A stretch of DNA of 64,000 nucleotides from Phytophthora colocasiae (Eukaryota > Oomycota > Peronosporomycetes > Peronosporales > Peronosporaceae): positions 868,001 to 932,000 of the forward strand of contig JAGKQI010000020.1 of the NCBI GenBank assembly GCA_018806915.1. The letters are read 5' to 3'. Positions 1 through 13,400 of the stretch are shown here, piece after piece; positions within the stretch are counted from its first letter, which is position 1, and each line of letters begins with the position of its first letter. The position numbers and the translations under genes were made by a program. Under the pieces are notes generated by a model. It saw only the letters and a list, made by a program, of their open reading frames with translations, was not told where the DNA came from and made no database searches.

Positions 1-209
1 GTAGCTCTCGAATGCTTCAGAAGAAACTCCTAGCATCAAGCAGGCTAACATGTACAGTAAATACAATCTCGGTGTTCTGCTGTAGACGTCATTGATGGTG
101 TTTGTATGTGGACCAAATATTATTTAGTCTCAAATAGTCCATACAAAATTAAATAGACCAATCTCTTCCAAACCAGTCATCGCAAGCGTCACAAAGTGTA
201 TCAACCAGC

Positions 210-1313
210 ATGGCTCCTCGCGCTTCGACCTCTCGGCGCTCCAACGTGCTGCGCTTCCAGGGCTGCGCACACTTCCGTCAACGTATTGTATGCGCAACAC
301 TCAGTGGCCGTCCACTTATCATCGATGACATCCGCTCGGAGGACGAGAACCCCGGTTTAGCGCCTTTTGAAGCCAGTTTACTGCGTCTAGTAGACCGCAT
401 AACCAGCGGTAGCCACTTGGAGATCAACGAGACCGGTACCAAGCTCAAGTACCAGCCAGGACTCGTATTGGGCGGCCGTGTAACCCACGACTGCGGTGTT
501 GGACGCTCTGTGGGCTGGTTTCTGGAAGTTCTGGCGGCTCTCGCACCGTTCGCGAAGCTGCCACTGCATGCGACGCTGGACGGTATCACCAATGACCATG
601 TGGACAGCTCGGTGGACAATTTTAAAGCCACTACGCTGCCTTTACTGCGACACTTTGGACTGGACGAGGGTCTCGACTTTGTAGTCAAGAAGCGCGGTGC
701 TCCGCCTCTTGGAGGTGGACAGGTTATCTTCCGGTGTCCTCTGGTGAGGGAGCTCAAGGCTGTCCACTTGGTGGACGAAGGTTTCATCAAACGCGTGCGT
801 GGTGTGGCCTACAGTACACGCGTGAGTCCACAGACGTCTAACAGAATCGTGGAAGCCAGTCGCGGACTATTCAACAAGCTGCTACCTGATGTGTACATTT
901 ACTCGGACCACTACAAAGGCGCCGAGTCTGGACAATCTCCAGGTTTTGCACTGAGTATAGTGGCGGAAACGACGACGGGAGTGTTCTTAGGTGCTGAAGC
1001 GGCCGCAGAGCCTGGTGATCTGCCTGAAGATGTAGCCACGAGAGCCTCGCACGCCCTGTGCGAAGAGATACAGAAGGGAGGATGTGTGGATTCGACTAAC
1101 CAGGCGCTCGTGCTGCTGCTCATGGCGTTAGGACCTGAGGACGTGGCCAAGGTGCGTTTCGGGAAGCTCACACCGTACAGTATTGAGTGTCTTCGTCATC
1201 TGCGTGACTTCTTCGGCATCACGTTCAAAATCAAGCCTGACCCAGAGACCAAGACTGTCCTGCTCTCGTGTCTTGGTGTGGGTTTCAAGAACTTGTCTAA
1301 GAAGGTCACCTAA
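210..1313 (+). CDS. RCL1: RNA 3'-terminal phosphate cyclase-like protein (RCL1 family)
   Basis: A 367-residue intronless ORF with a clear ATG. The N-terminal part (FQGCAHFRQRIVCATLSGRP, then a stretch with EINETGTKLKYQPGLVLGG) and the central GGGQV segment match the RCL1 branch of the RNA 3'-phosphate cyclase family, and the length is normal for it. RCL1 proteins act in the nucleolus in 18S rRNA maturation with the Bms1 GTPase and are not thought to cyclise RNA ends. The gene converges on the giant gene, with 95 bp between the stops. I see no truncation or frameshift. The sequence before the ATG (1-209) is AT-rich and holds no other ORF I can support. Family assignment is from recognisable sequence; function is from the family. 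Confidence 0.93.
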   Translation: MAPRASTSRRSNVLRFQGCAHFRQRIVCATLSGRPLIIDDIRSEDENPGLAPFEASLLRLVDRITSGSHLEINETGTKLKYQPGLVLGGRVTHDCGVGRSVGWFLEVLAALAPFAKLPLHATLDGITNDHVDSSVDNFKATTLPLLRHFGLDEGLDFVVKKRGAPPLGGGQVIFRCPLVRELKAVHLVDEGFIKRVRGVAYSTRVSPQTSNRIVEASRGLFNKLLPDVYIYSDHYKGAESGQSPGFALSIVAETTTGVFLGAEAAAEPGDLPEDVATRASHALCEEIQKGGCVDSTNQALVLLLMALGPEDVAKVRFGKLTPYSIECLRHLRDFFGITFKIKPDPETKTVLLSCLGVGFKNLSKKVT

Positions 1314-1407
1314 GGTACCAAGTTACGATCAAGTGGATTCCTTATAGAAATGCATTGTTTTGGATATGTAGCTATGTGTTCTGCTGTTTTACTGTAGGAT
1401 TGTTTTT
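1314..1407. other. Convergent intergenic gap between RCL1 and the giant gene
   Basis: Only 94 bases separate the two stop codons, so the 3' UTRs of these convergent genes must nearly touch or overlap. No recognisable terminator or repeat is visible. Confidence 0.7.
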
Positions 1408-4400
1408 TCATTTGCGACGCATCTTGGACGACTTCACGGCCTCTCCACCAGCAGCTCCCATCTTCATAGCCGGCTTAGGGACGGGCGTGGGACCACCTCG
1501 TACTGATGGGTGAATAGCAGTCAAATTCGTCGGCAACTGGTCTCGGACGCGACCTGGTTCACGGAGTTTCTGGCGCGCAGCAATCAACCACTTCCGTGCC
1601 AACGCCGTGGAAGCGGCGTTAAGCGCTACTGGCTGACGAGTCCATTCAAAGCGATGCTGCAGAGCTTCCTCTTCGTCATCGCTCACGTCCAGTTGCTGTC
1701 GGCGTTTTCCACTCTTACCAAATAGACGGTCTTGAGCTGTACGATACCATTTCTGCAGCAGCGCATAGGACGCAGCATTCAGTGGTGTTGGCCCCCAACC
1801 TTCATCCCCTGGACCAACATCAGGACGACCTCCAAGACTACGCAGATCCCCCAGTTGACCTGTGGTTTTAAGGTGTACGATGCAGTTGAGACAGAGCGTT
1901 TTAAACTTCTGGTGCTTGGCGAAGAATTCTTTCCAAGCTACAGCGTCGAACTCTTCGGCCAGGTTTTGGCTCTCGAACTTATCACCGAGCACTTCTATCG
2001 GAATGGACATCTCCACTTGAAGCTGACGCCTGGATAGACACATTTCGCACTCGCTTTTGCGAGCTTGTTGAATCAGTGGCTGCACCACAGTCTTGAGACG
2101 CAAGATCCTCCTTGCCCTAGCCAACCAAAGCCGGATAATACTGCGTGAAGGAGCAGACAACGTCACAGGACCAAAGCGTGGACGTCCGTCATCCTCTTCC
2201 TCGTCGTCGGACACTTGAGGGTTTAAACTGTCGAGGATCTTGGCGAATTGCGCTAGTAAATATGGTCTAGCACGACGCAAAGTACGTGGAGTAAGGATCG
2301 ACGGTAGTTGGTTTACGAGCCATGAGCGGTTGTAGTTGAGAAACTTGTTTCGGAAGGTATCGGACGTGATACGCTGGTTCATCAGGTAAGCTTCGTGTGA
2401 CGCGCCTTTTACCTTCTCCAGCTCGTCCCAACGCGGCACCCCAAACTCGTCATCTTCATCGGGAGCTGCAAGCCAAGCCGTATTCTCGTGTTTGATCTTC
2501 CAGATCTCAAGTCGAACAGCTAGAAACATCACCAGCGAACGGACGAACATTGAGGCTGCGAGTACAAAAGCGAGTAGTAGCGGCATAGCTGGGTCTCCGA
2601 ACATATTGTAGCTAGCACGCGCCATGATCTCAATCCCCACAACAAAGAAGACAATTCCTGTGATATGAATCGTACACATCATGAAAAACTGGGACGAGAA
2701 ACACATTTGGTCTAGTGTGCGGAGTCCTTCGTCGATACATTCATCAAGATTGGGCTCCAGTCCTTTCCAGCGTTGCTCACGTTGCAGGAAACGGTAGCGA
2801 CAGTAGACCAGATAATCATAGAGTTTCCAGCCTTGGAAGATCTCGACCACGTTCAGCACAAATACTTCGATCACGATCTGGAAAAATAAAATAATGAGTG
2901 AGTACCAGAGGTAAATCTCCATGTCTTTTTCGCGGATGTTGTACAGGATGGGGAGCATCACTTCCTCCCTGAAAAACATCATAATGAGGATCAACACAGG
3001 CTGGTAAAATAGTGCCAGTCGCTCCATGGACGCCATCGCATAAAAGTCGATAATTGGCTCCACTGTCTCGGCACCTTCACCTTCTCCCTCTTTCTTTTCA
3101 CCTTCTTCTTTCTTTTTCTTGTGTGCGTCTGTATCCACTACTGCAGCTGTAGATCGCGTAAAACTTCGAAAGAGAAGAAGAACTCCATGCCCAATAACTT
3201 TCATCTTCTTCCAGACGTACTTGAGCATTTCCTTAATAAAATCAGCGATCGCCTCGATAGCGGTGTCCCCGTACACTCGCATCAGCAACATGATACCGAA
3301 ATCTAGCGTGTTTCCCAGCACGAAATCTCCGAAATCTGTGGCACCAAACGTCATAATTCCACCGATGAGATTAAGAGCGCAGATGAGAGGGGCCATTAGC
3401 AGTGCCTCCTTTAACTGGGATTCAATCCATCCTTCCATAATTTGGTTGATAATCTCTTGACATACGATGACGTAGAACATGTAGTCTCCGAACGAACTCC
3501 AAAACGAAAATTCCAGCATGAGAACGAGAAATAGTCCAAGGACAATGGAGTAAAATATCATATTAGCGCGCTTCCACTGTGTCGGCCACCAGATACTGCG
3601 TTCTTGAGCCTCTTGATCTTTCTGCTCGGCCATAACCTTTTCTGAGATCGCAATGGGCTTCGGAAGAAAGATACGAGTTCCCAAAACAATGAGATACAAG
3701 CCAAAAACAAAAAAACAGAGACCGACTCGTCCTTTTCGGGTCGTTTTTACCGTATCAGGGTCAATCTTGGTGTTGATGTAGTGAGCCACGATATTGTCTG
3801 TCAACCAGTATCCACTGTGGCTAAGGAATAAATCTCCATTTAGTAGCACGTAAAAGCTGCAAACCACTGAAAAAATCGGTAACGATGCCATCGCCACTCC
3901 AACAGAGGGAGGAGGCGCGATGAGCGCAAATACAGCCCAGAAACGGAAACGCGGCGGTGACTGTAAGTACGAAGTAATACGTACCACAATCCAGAAAACG
4001 AGAGCTCCCACAGTCATCATACTGCCCAAAACAATGAATAGGCCGACGAACACCTGCTTCTCGAAGGCAAACTGGATAATCAACCCGAAGTAGTTGAGCG
4101 GGTATAGATTCACACTGAAAGTGTACGCAGTGCTGGTCGAGTCGCGATCGTAATTATCGTAGACTATAGTAGCCTTAATAATCCGCTTGACGTGATCGTT
4201 CAACTGATAGTATGCAATATTGAGCGTCACTGAACGTGGGAAGCACAGCGAGGAACAATCTCCTTCGAGTGAACTAGAAGCAGAACTATCCACAGTAACT
4301 GGGATAAAATAGTCCGACCCAAATTCACTCAGAATATCGTCGTAGTAGCCGCCACCGCGAAGATAATCTGCTAGTGTTGCTGGTTCGCGTAGTATATAAT

Positions 4401-7400
4401 ACAATACAGTGTCTGTCGATTGTTCAAACCATCGTGGAGTCACATCTGCAGTCGGAAGGTCCTCTTCATAGTTACATTGGATATCCATCATACAAATGTC
4501 CGCCGTTGGCTCCTTTCCAACATCTAATGGACCAACCGAACGAATATCATCCTGGTTAGGTAGTGGTGGGAAGGCTCGCCGCCACCACGTCTTTCCATAC
4601 TTCCCAGTCTCAGATGTTGTAGCTGGTAATTGACACTGGTCGCTCTCAAAGAGATCAAATAGAGGCACATATGAGTCGTATTCCATACAATTCGAGTGGA
4701 ACGGCAGATACGAAAGCACCACCCTGTCGAATTTAAAGAGATATTGAGTCCCAGTCTGGTCCAGGTACATTTCTTGGAACGTCTCCCGGTATTTGAGCAC
4801 GTGTTCATGCGTCAATGCTGCCGATCCATAAGGCATAAGCCAGTAAGAAGCGTCTGTGACAACGTCATTGTAAGGATCAATCACTATTGGGACGTTACTG
4901 GCTGCACTGGTGACATTATGAGATAACAGCACCCGACCACGCTCATAAGATTGGTATTTGGGTGGTAGATTCAGCGGAGGAGACGTGTAGTCGCCATCGC
5001 CACCGGCGTAAGTGACGAGGAACGTGTAGTCTCGGGGTACCAGCTCAGCTTCGTACGAAATAGAACGTGAAAGTGGTCGCAGATCAGCATTTACACCTTG
5101 AGTAACATTACTTCGACTTGGGGTTTTCAACTTGACAGTTGTCGAGTTCACGAAGAAAGGAGCAACGGACGCATACAAACCATACATAATGTGAATTTCC
5201 ACCTTGAACGTAATATCTTCTAGCGCAAGTAAAGTGATGTTCAGCAAGTCGTTCTTGTCCACTGCAGAAGAAAGAAACCAACGTGGTAACTCTACTGGAC
5301 GGTGACATGGTGAAGTCTCAATGTCTGGGCCACTAGGAAGCACAACACCTCTGGAATCACATGCTTGATCTTCACACGAGCTATTCCGAACAAATATTGC
5401 GACCTTATAGTGCTCATCGTATACCAGAGTTGTAGGCAGGTGACGGAAATCAAACGAGAGTTTCGCTTTTCCAAGACCAGTAAGAGGGAACCACGCCTTA
5501 TCATCGTTCCGAAAGCCCTCTTCCGCCTCTACTCGCTTCAAACAAGTCGTCATAAGCTTCTCCATATTCAATGCAGCAGCATCCTTCGTCGAGAGGAAGT
5601 TAAACGTAGCAGTGGTAGTGGAAAAATGGACCCCGTAATTCGAGACACTCACACGAATAGATTGAGAGAAGGATGTCCCAGTTGCAGCTGTATCATCACC
5701 GATATAGGGTGGGGATCGGCACGTCACTCGAGTGTTACTGACGTAAAATGCTGGAGATAACTGGGAGAAGGAAGACTTTGGCAATTGAAATTTGCACACA
5801 AGTCGACCTGTATCTTGGAAATTGCGACCAATAACGGTCAACAACACTCCACCTTTCTTACCGAGCTTCGGTGGGCAAACTCGAATCGTATCGATCGTGT
5901 CGTTCGTCCAGAACGCAACAGATGAAGACTCGTTCACTGGATAAACGATGTCTACCACCTCCACTTCACCAGTTCGACTTGTCTCTACTGTTGAGTCGAA
6001 ACGCACTTCACTGCCTTGGAACTCGTATTGGAACTGTGGGTAGTACTGTTTCTCCGGTAATTTATCACAAATGGGCACCGCTCGAATACTGCAGTCAATC
6101 AGTTCGTCCTGGCTAGAAGCTGACCACGTGTTACTTGGGCAATTGACGTAAATGCTACTTGTGTTAGCTGTGCCAAGGGGACAGAACTTGCCGTCTGGAC
6201 ACTTACTCTTGTTCTTCTCGGTGGTTTTTGTGCCACGAACACAAATATTTCCTTGTTCGCACACATTTGCGTACTGTTCATCGATAGAAGTCGCTGAGGA
6301 ACAATAGTGACCTGCAGGGCACAAGTGATCAAATTGTGCTCGTCTATTCGTACCTTCCCCACAAACATGTCCAGCAGCACAAGGTAAACTGGACGCCATC
6401 GTAAACATACCAGAACTTCCACACACTCGACCGGCAGGGCAAATTTCACAGTAAGAGATATCCGTCAAGCCCGTGTGAGGAGACCACGTGCCTTCGGGAC
6501 AAGCTCTGCACGTGATACTGTCGGCCAAAGATCGATACGTTCCTTTCGGGCACAAGGTCGGAATGTACGTGCCAAATCCAGGGCAACTATGGCCGGCTGG
6601 GCAGATTTCGCACGCCACTGTCGCTTTTAAAGGCGTGTAAGTCCCTGGAAAGCACATTGTTGCAGCTACAGACCCGGTGGTACCAGCAAAACTTCCCACA
6701 GGAGCCTGGATTGGAGTATTTGAGCCTGGAGGACAATAGTGTCCAGCAAAACAGACTCCAGTTCCTGATTGGGTTGGTGTTGCTTCTTGACAATACGTGC
6801 CTTCCGTACATTTTTGAGGAGCTACAGCACCTTCCGGCCGACTTGGAACCCAATCAACTGTTGTGTTGTGTGCTACACCCCCGAGACAATAAGTTCCCTT
6901 TGGACACGGCATAGGACGGAATGGAATAGTAGCGGATGCATCCAGTGTCCGAGTTCCTTCGCCGCAGATGTAACCGGCAGGACAGAGCAGAGCTGGCGCT
7001 GCTAATCCAGTAGAGATGCAGACAAAACCAGCGGGGCATAAGGTTGGCGTCAACATCTTTTGCTGAGGGCAAACATGGCCAGTTGGACATAGTGTACAAT
7101 TTGACTGCTTCAAAGAAGGATTGAACGTTCCTGGATCGCAATCTCTCGGTCGGAGGTTCCCCACCCCAGGACAGTATTGACCGGCAGGACAGACGATAGC
7201 ATCCACATCGTTAGGGCAATAATGACCGGTCGGACACGGTCCTTTGCCTTCTGGTGTGGAGGAACCACGGGGACAGAAGAATCCAGGATAACATTTCTGC
7301 GGCGTACTATAATTCCCAGCTTGCACTTGCTGAACGGCGACTCCACGTCGACAAAAAGTACCAATTGGACAGGGATACGGCCGTTCTGCCAGTAAAGCAG

Positions 7401-10400
7401 CGCTGGATTCTTGGATGCTTTCAACACAGAGGCGAGAATCACAGTCTGCTAAGCTAGGAGGATGATCAATTCGTCGACTGCCAATCGCAGGAGCTACTCG
7501 AGGTATCAAAGCCCACGCTCGAGAACTCTCGATGAATGTAGTCAGTTGAGTCTCTGTATCAACAGTATACTCTGGATTTGAAAAGAAGTCGCGAATATCA
7601 GCGGTTTTGGTTCCTTCACGACAATAATGACCCGATGGACACGGCTTTACTGGTGTGCGTAGCCCATGTTCGTCACAAACCATCCCAGCTCGACATAATA
7701 TAGGCTTTGACATACCGTGGTCTGGACAGTAGAAACCAATTGGACAAGGTAAACAGGTTACTTGGTTTTGTCTCGGTTGAAACGTTCCAGGTACACATAG
7801 GGAAAAGTTGCTGCTGGCATGGAAGCCACAAATTGTTCCATTGGGACAAGGTTGGATATTTCCATTCGAGCAGAATTGGGAGCTTGGACATTTCTGGAGG
7901 TAAGTGAACTGCAAGCCACTGTTTGTATAGTCCACTTGATTACTGGTTAATTCCACTGATACGATTCCTTTCGTGGCTCGTAAGTCTGTAAGTTGTCGTG
8001 GAGATACACACATAATAGCCGAATCAGACAGATACGTCGCTGGACTCAGAGATTCACCAAAGCGACAACTTAATAGCGTATGGTTAACGAAGTTTTGACC
8101 CTGGAAGAAGACAACAGTTCCTCCTTCTTTCAAGCCTTTTGTCGGGAATAGTCGTGACACAGAGATATCCTTTACGAACAAATACGTTGCAGAGCTGAGT
8201 GATGCATCCACACCATTGTTGGTGACGCGGACAGTCACTCGACCAGGGGACATTCGGGGTACAGCGCACGAAATCAAACTTGGATTGGTGAATGTAGCTG
8301 GAACCTTTGCTGAACGGAAGACACAAGCAAGATCAACAGAGTTAACAAACCCAGCTCCTTGCACGGTAATGACAGTGTTTGCATCAATGCTTGGCCCCAA
8401 ATTAGGGATCAGTTCGTAAATTTCAATCTCATCCACGTACTCGAAGAGTATGTTAGTTGCTGAGAAGTCATACCCGTTAGTGCTTACTTGAATCTGTTGC
8501 TTGCCCGGCCGAGTTACTGCGGGGGTTACGCATCTCACCACGTTCGAAGCTAAGAATTCTCCAACGGAGACAATTCCACCAATCCGGCAGTTTACAACAC
8601 CACTAAAGTTAATATCCAGATTGTAGCATCGTACTAGTACTTCAGTTCCTCCATATACACTTCCAAACTTTGGAGTGATGGCCACTATGTCTGCTGACGT
8701 TGTGTAAGTGAAAAACACCGGGTTGGACGTAATGCTGGCGATGTTGTTTGAAACAGAAACTCGAACGATAGTAGTCAGATCACGCTGAGGAGGTGAAATG
8801 CAAATAATTTCGGAGGAGGATACGAATTTTACCACTTGAACAGTTTCCAGATCTCCAAATTTACAGCGCAATTGAGAACTTTTTCGAAAATTCAATCCGT
8901 AAATTGTAACTGCAGTTCCACCATTCTGAGGTCCATACGTAGGAGAAATATACCCCACAATGCTATCCGTATACACTGTTATACTTGTTGGGCTATTTGA
9001 AAACACACGTCCGTCATTCGAAACCTGGAAAGTGTATCGTTTTGGCTGGAGTCGGGGCGTTGTGCATGCAATTTGCTCGGAAGAATGATACCTCGCTCCG
9101 ATGACAGTCGAACCAAATCGACACGCTAATTCCATTGAGTTGGAGAAATTCATGCCGCGGGCAATGACCAATGTCCCACCCATAATAGGAGCTTCAGAAG
9201 GATTAATTGACAAAATCATAGGAATAGGCAGATGGCTGACTTCCGTCTTCGGGTTGTCTTCAATCTCCATCAAAGACAATCGGCGATTTGTTGATTCCTC
9301 TGAGCTCTCAGACGAAGGACTATCCTCAGTCTTCATCAAATCCAACCGCCGCTCCGTTGCTTCCTCTGGGCTCAAATAGGTAAACTTAATTTCTTGCGAG
9401 GGAATTTCTGCCCCTCGGTCCCATAATTTAACCACGAAATCCCCATAGATCTCTTGACTGGGAGATTTACACTGAAGCCGATTCGGACTCGCCACATATG
9501 CGGAAGCGAACACAGTCCCAAACCGACAGTGTGAAACGAGATCAAACCGAGCACCCACGAACGTAACCAACTCACCGCCCCCCATCTCACCGATCAGAGG
9601 AGCGACTGACGCGATTAAAGGAGGCTCCACAAGCTGAAGAACACCGTAACTCTCAGACTTAAGCTTCCCATCATTCGATACGTATAAATTGTAAAATCCG
9701 GGGGCTAGTCTTGGGGTTAAACAGTGAATTCGATGGCGAGACTCGTAAATTGCAGGGACAGCGACATTATCGAAGAAGCAGCTTAAATGCACACTATTTC
9801 GCGCATTTTCGGTGGTCACTATGATTTTACCTCCCTTAATTGAAGGAAGTCGAACGGGGGTTACTGCCTTCACCTCTTCCGCAGCAATATACGTAAAGAA
9901 GACGGGGTTTGTTGAATAATCCAGGTTGTTATCAGCTACAACCACTTGAAGTCTCTGTCCACTGCTCTGAGGAGGACTTGTACATTTCATCTCAGTATCC
10001 GACAACACCTCAGACTCAATCGCCGGGGAAGATCCGAAAAAACAACTTGATTCGTTTGTTTTGAAGTGAGTACCTTGTAGAAACACGACCGTCCCGCCCA
10101 GCCTCGAGCCAATATTAGGAGATAATCCACTAACTGAAGGCGGTAAGCGGAACTCAAAACTCTCGTTGGCTCCCCCATCAACGCAATTTTGGCCATTAGT
10201 GCTGACTCTGAGTAATGCAGCATCTGTCCCAAGGTAAGGGGTCGAACATTCAATCAGCGATGAGTTGATAAACGTGGCTGGAACCAGTGTATCGTCAAAA
10301 CAGCAGGAAAGTTGTGGGGTGAACATGAAGTTCCAGCCCGAAATTTGAATCTTCGTACCACCACGATATGTACCTGACGAGGGATATATAGTATCGATCA

Positions 10401-13400
10401 CGATAGGGTGGCGAACTTCTAGAACGAGTGCTTTGCTTAAGGAATCTCCATAAGATTTGACAGTGACGTTGACGGAACCAACACGCTGCACACGTGGGGA
10501 TAAACATCTTAGGCGAGTTTTACTTATAAATTCTGCTTCGACGCACTTCAGTTCCTGCATAGAAGCTTGAAAGCAGCACTCGAGTTCTCCATCTCGCCTG
10601 AAACGATCGCCAAATAGTACGATGTTGCATCCATTGTTATCATTGCAAACCCACGGCTCCAAAGCATTTAGCACTACACCTTCGAAGTAGGAGAACTCCA
10701 AATTCTGAAGTCTAGGTGTCGAAATACCATTCACTAACAGAGAAACCAATGCCATTCCAGAACGTGAGGAAGGGGGAGCTGTGCATTTTATTTCGGTGGG
10801 TGATTCAAACGTAGCCACCGTATCCACGATTGTTTCCCCATCCAGCGAAAACTGGCACGTTAAAGTTGTCGTTTGTATAAAGGAATTCCCACCGAGTCGG
10901 ATTGGATAACCTCCTCGTAATGGTCCAGAACTCGGTGTTAGAGTGTACACCGATGGAAGACGAATATACGTGAAGTTTGAAGGAGCCAACGAGAAGTCTT
11001 GTCCGTTTAGCGAAACGGCAAGGCTGATATTTCCTTCTGGATGAGCAGGAGCTTCACAGGATATCATTGTATCATTCCAATAAGTTGCAGGTGTTCGTGT
11101 ATTACCAAAGCGACATTCCAGTAAAGATGAGTATCGAAAATGCCGTCCACGTAAATAAACCTTCGTTCCACCATCAACATCACCGAATGCTGGGAGGGTT
11201 TCTTCAATCGAAGCGTCGATAACATATTCAAACTGCATCCTGAGAATGGTAAAATCCTGCCCATTTAAAGCCAACAGTATAGGAACTCGTCTGGAACCTG
11301 CTCTAGACACTGAAAGCTTTGTTGCCGATGGAGGAGTCACACACTCTATCACCGTGGCATTCAGAAGCCATGCAGTTACGCAGCGATAACGATCACCGAA
11401 GCAGCACTTCGTGAGTTTAGATGAGTACAGGTTAAGGCCCGTAATTTGAACTAAAGTCCCTCCGGTTGCAGGCCCAGACACAGGAGTTACGTGACGGATT
11501 CGTGGTTTCAAGGTGTAAGAGAAGAGCACGCCATTCTCAGTAAAGTCTACACCATCGTTAAGTGATACCTCTATGGGCACTGCTTCAGCAAATCGATTAG
11601 AAGGTGTAACACACACCATTTCCTTGTTCGATTGAACGTACGCCTGGACAATTGTATCTCCAAACCGACATAACGAGGCACCTGAAAAGAACCCAGAGCC
11701 AATGATTGTAATCATAGTTGATCCGTCCATTGTGCCTTTGCTTGGAGATGTCTTGAAAACGTGAGGCTGTTCTCGGTAGGCGAAAAATTGCTGCGTTGAT
11801 ACAAAGTCACGTCCATTTACAGAAAGGTAAATTACAACTTCCCCTGTTTTGAACGCAAAAGATGGGCTGGCGCAGATCAACTCCTTACTGTTTAAAACTG
11901 TAGCGGTAGTGGGCTCCAGAATTTCACCAAAACGACACCAATATCTTATAGCTTCATCAAAATGTTTTCCTCTAATGACAACTGCAGTACCACCATCAGC
12001 ACTCCCTGTCGTAGGATGAATCTCTGAAATGTCAAATTGAGTTCGAAAATGAATTGTAGCTCTCGAGTTCGCATACACAAACTCAAAACCATTATTCGTC
12101 ACGCCAACTTGAAGTTCACCCACTGAACGCGTAGGTGGCGAGAAACATTTGATATGAGTGGAAGACACCCAAATAGCGCGTATCGTTTCTCCATTTGACT
12201 TAGAATCTTTCGGGTCGTTCCCAAATTTACAACCAAGTAGTGGAGAGTGAATGAATTCACGGCCATAAACATTAAAGAGCGTTTCTGTCTTTTCCAGAGC
12301 TTCAGTTGGTGATACCATTAACACCACAGGTTTCTTCGTGTACATAAATGCTTTAGGCAAGTTTCCAGCAATTTGACGTGTCAATGACCAAATACGAACA
12401 TTAACCTTTTCCATCTTGAAGGTGCGTGGACTGGTACAAATGATTTCGGTTGTAGAAATGACCACTGCATACTGAACACTCTCGTAACCTCCAAAGTGAC
12501 ATGAAATTACTTCATCTGGTACAAATACACCACCAAAGATGTGCACAGCAGTGCCTCCCCCCACTGCTCCGTTACTAGGGGAAATGCGCTCAATTCTGAA
12601 ATTCAGAAGGAACTCGAACGCTTGAGATGCAGATACGAAGTCGACTCCGTTTAAAGAAACCGCCAGTGTAACACGGCCTGGAGTACGCGTTAGGGGAATC
12701 TGGCATCTGATTTGACTGAAGCTTATAAACATTCCCAACGAACCCTCAGAGCCAAATCTACAATCGATGCGCCGAAACGGTACGAAGTTCGTTCCGGTAA
12801 TCACGACGTAGCCAGCGCGATCGTCACTAGAACTAACTGGCGTGTATACACCTGTCGATTGTGGGTTGAAGTGGAATATCTCAGGCGTTTTCAATATATC
12901 AACCTGGATTGTATTGACTGAGTACACGATATCATTATTCCAGAGCTGGATACGAAGTGTTCCTGAACGAATCAATCGAGCGGCGGGCGCTAGACAAGAG
13001 ACTTTGGTCCAGGAGATAAACTTTCCTTTCATGGTCAAGTTTAAATCGGGAAATGCACACTGCCAGTCACGAGACGGATACACACCGAGACTTTTGAGCT
13101 CGATTTGACGAGTGAGAGTAGGAATTATCGCATTCGGAGAAGTCTCAGTCAGTGTTATGGGTTCAAAAATGGTAAAGTTTAATCCAGTTTCGAAGTAGGC
13201 CTCTCCATTGATACTTATTCCAATGGATAGTTTTCTCATCTCCGGCTCACTCGTTGAGTTGATTCGAATAGCACAAATGAGTTCAGTACTTGATACAAAT
13301 GCGGCTCGAATATGGGTAGCACTCTTTCCAAAACGGCAGCTTGTAATATCACGCACGAATCCAGAGCCAGTCAACTTGATGGTGTGCTCTTTATTAAACA

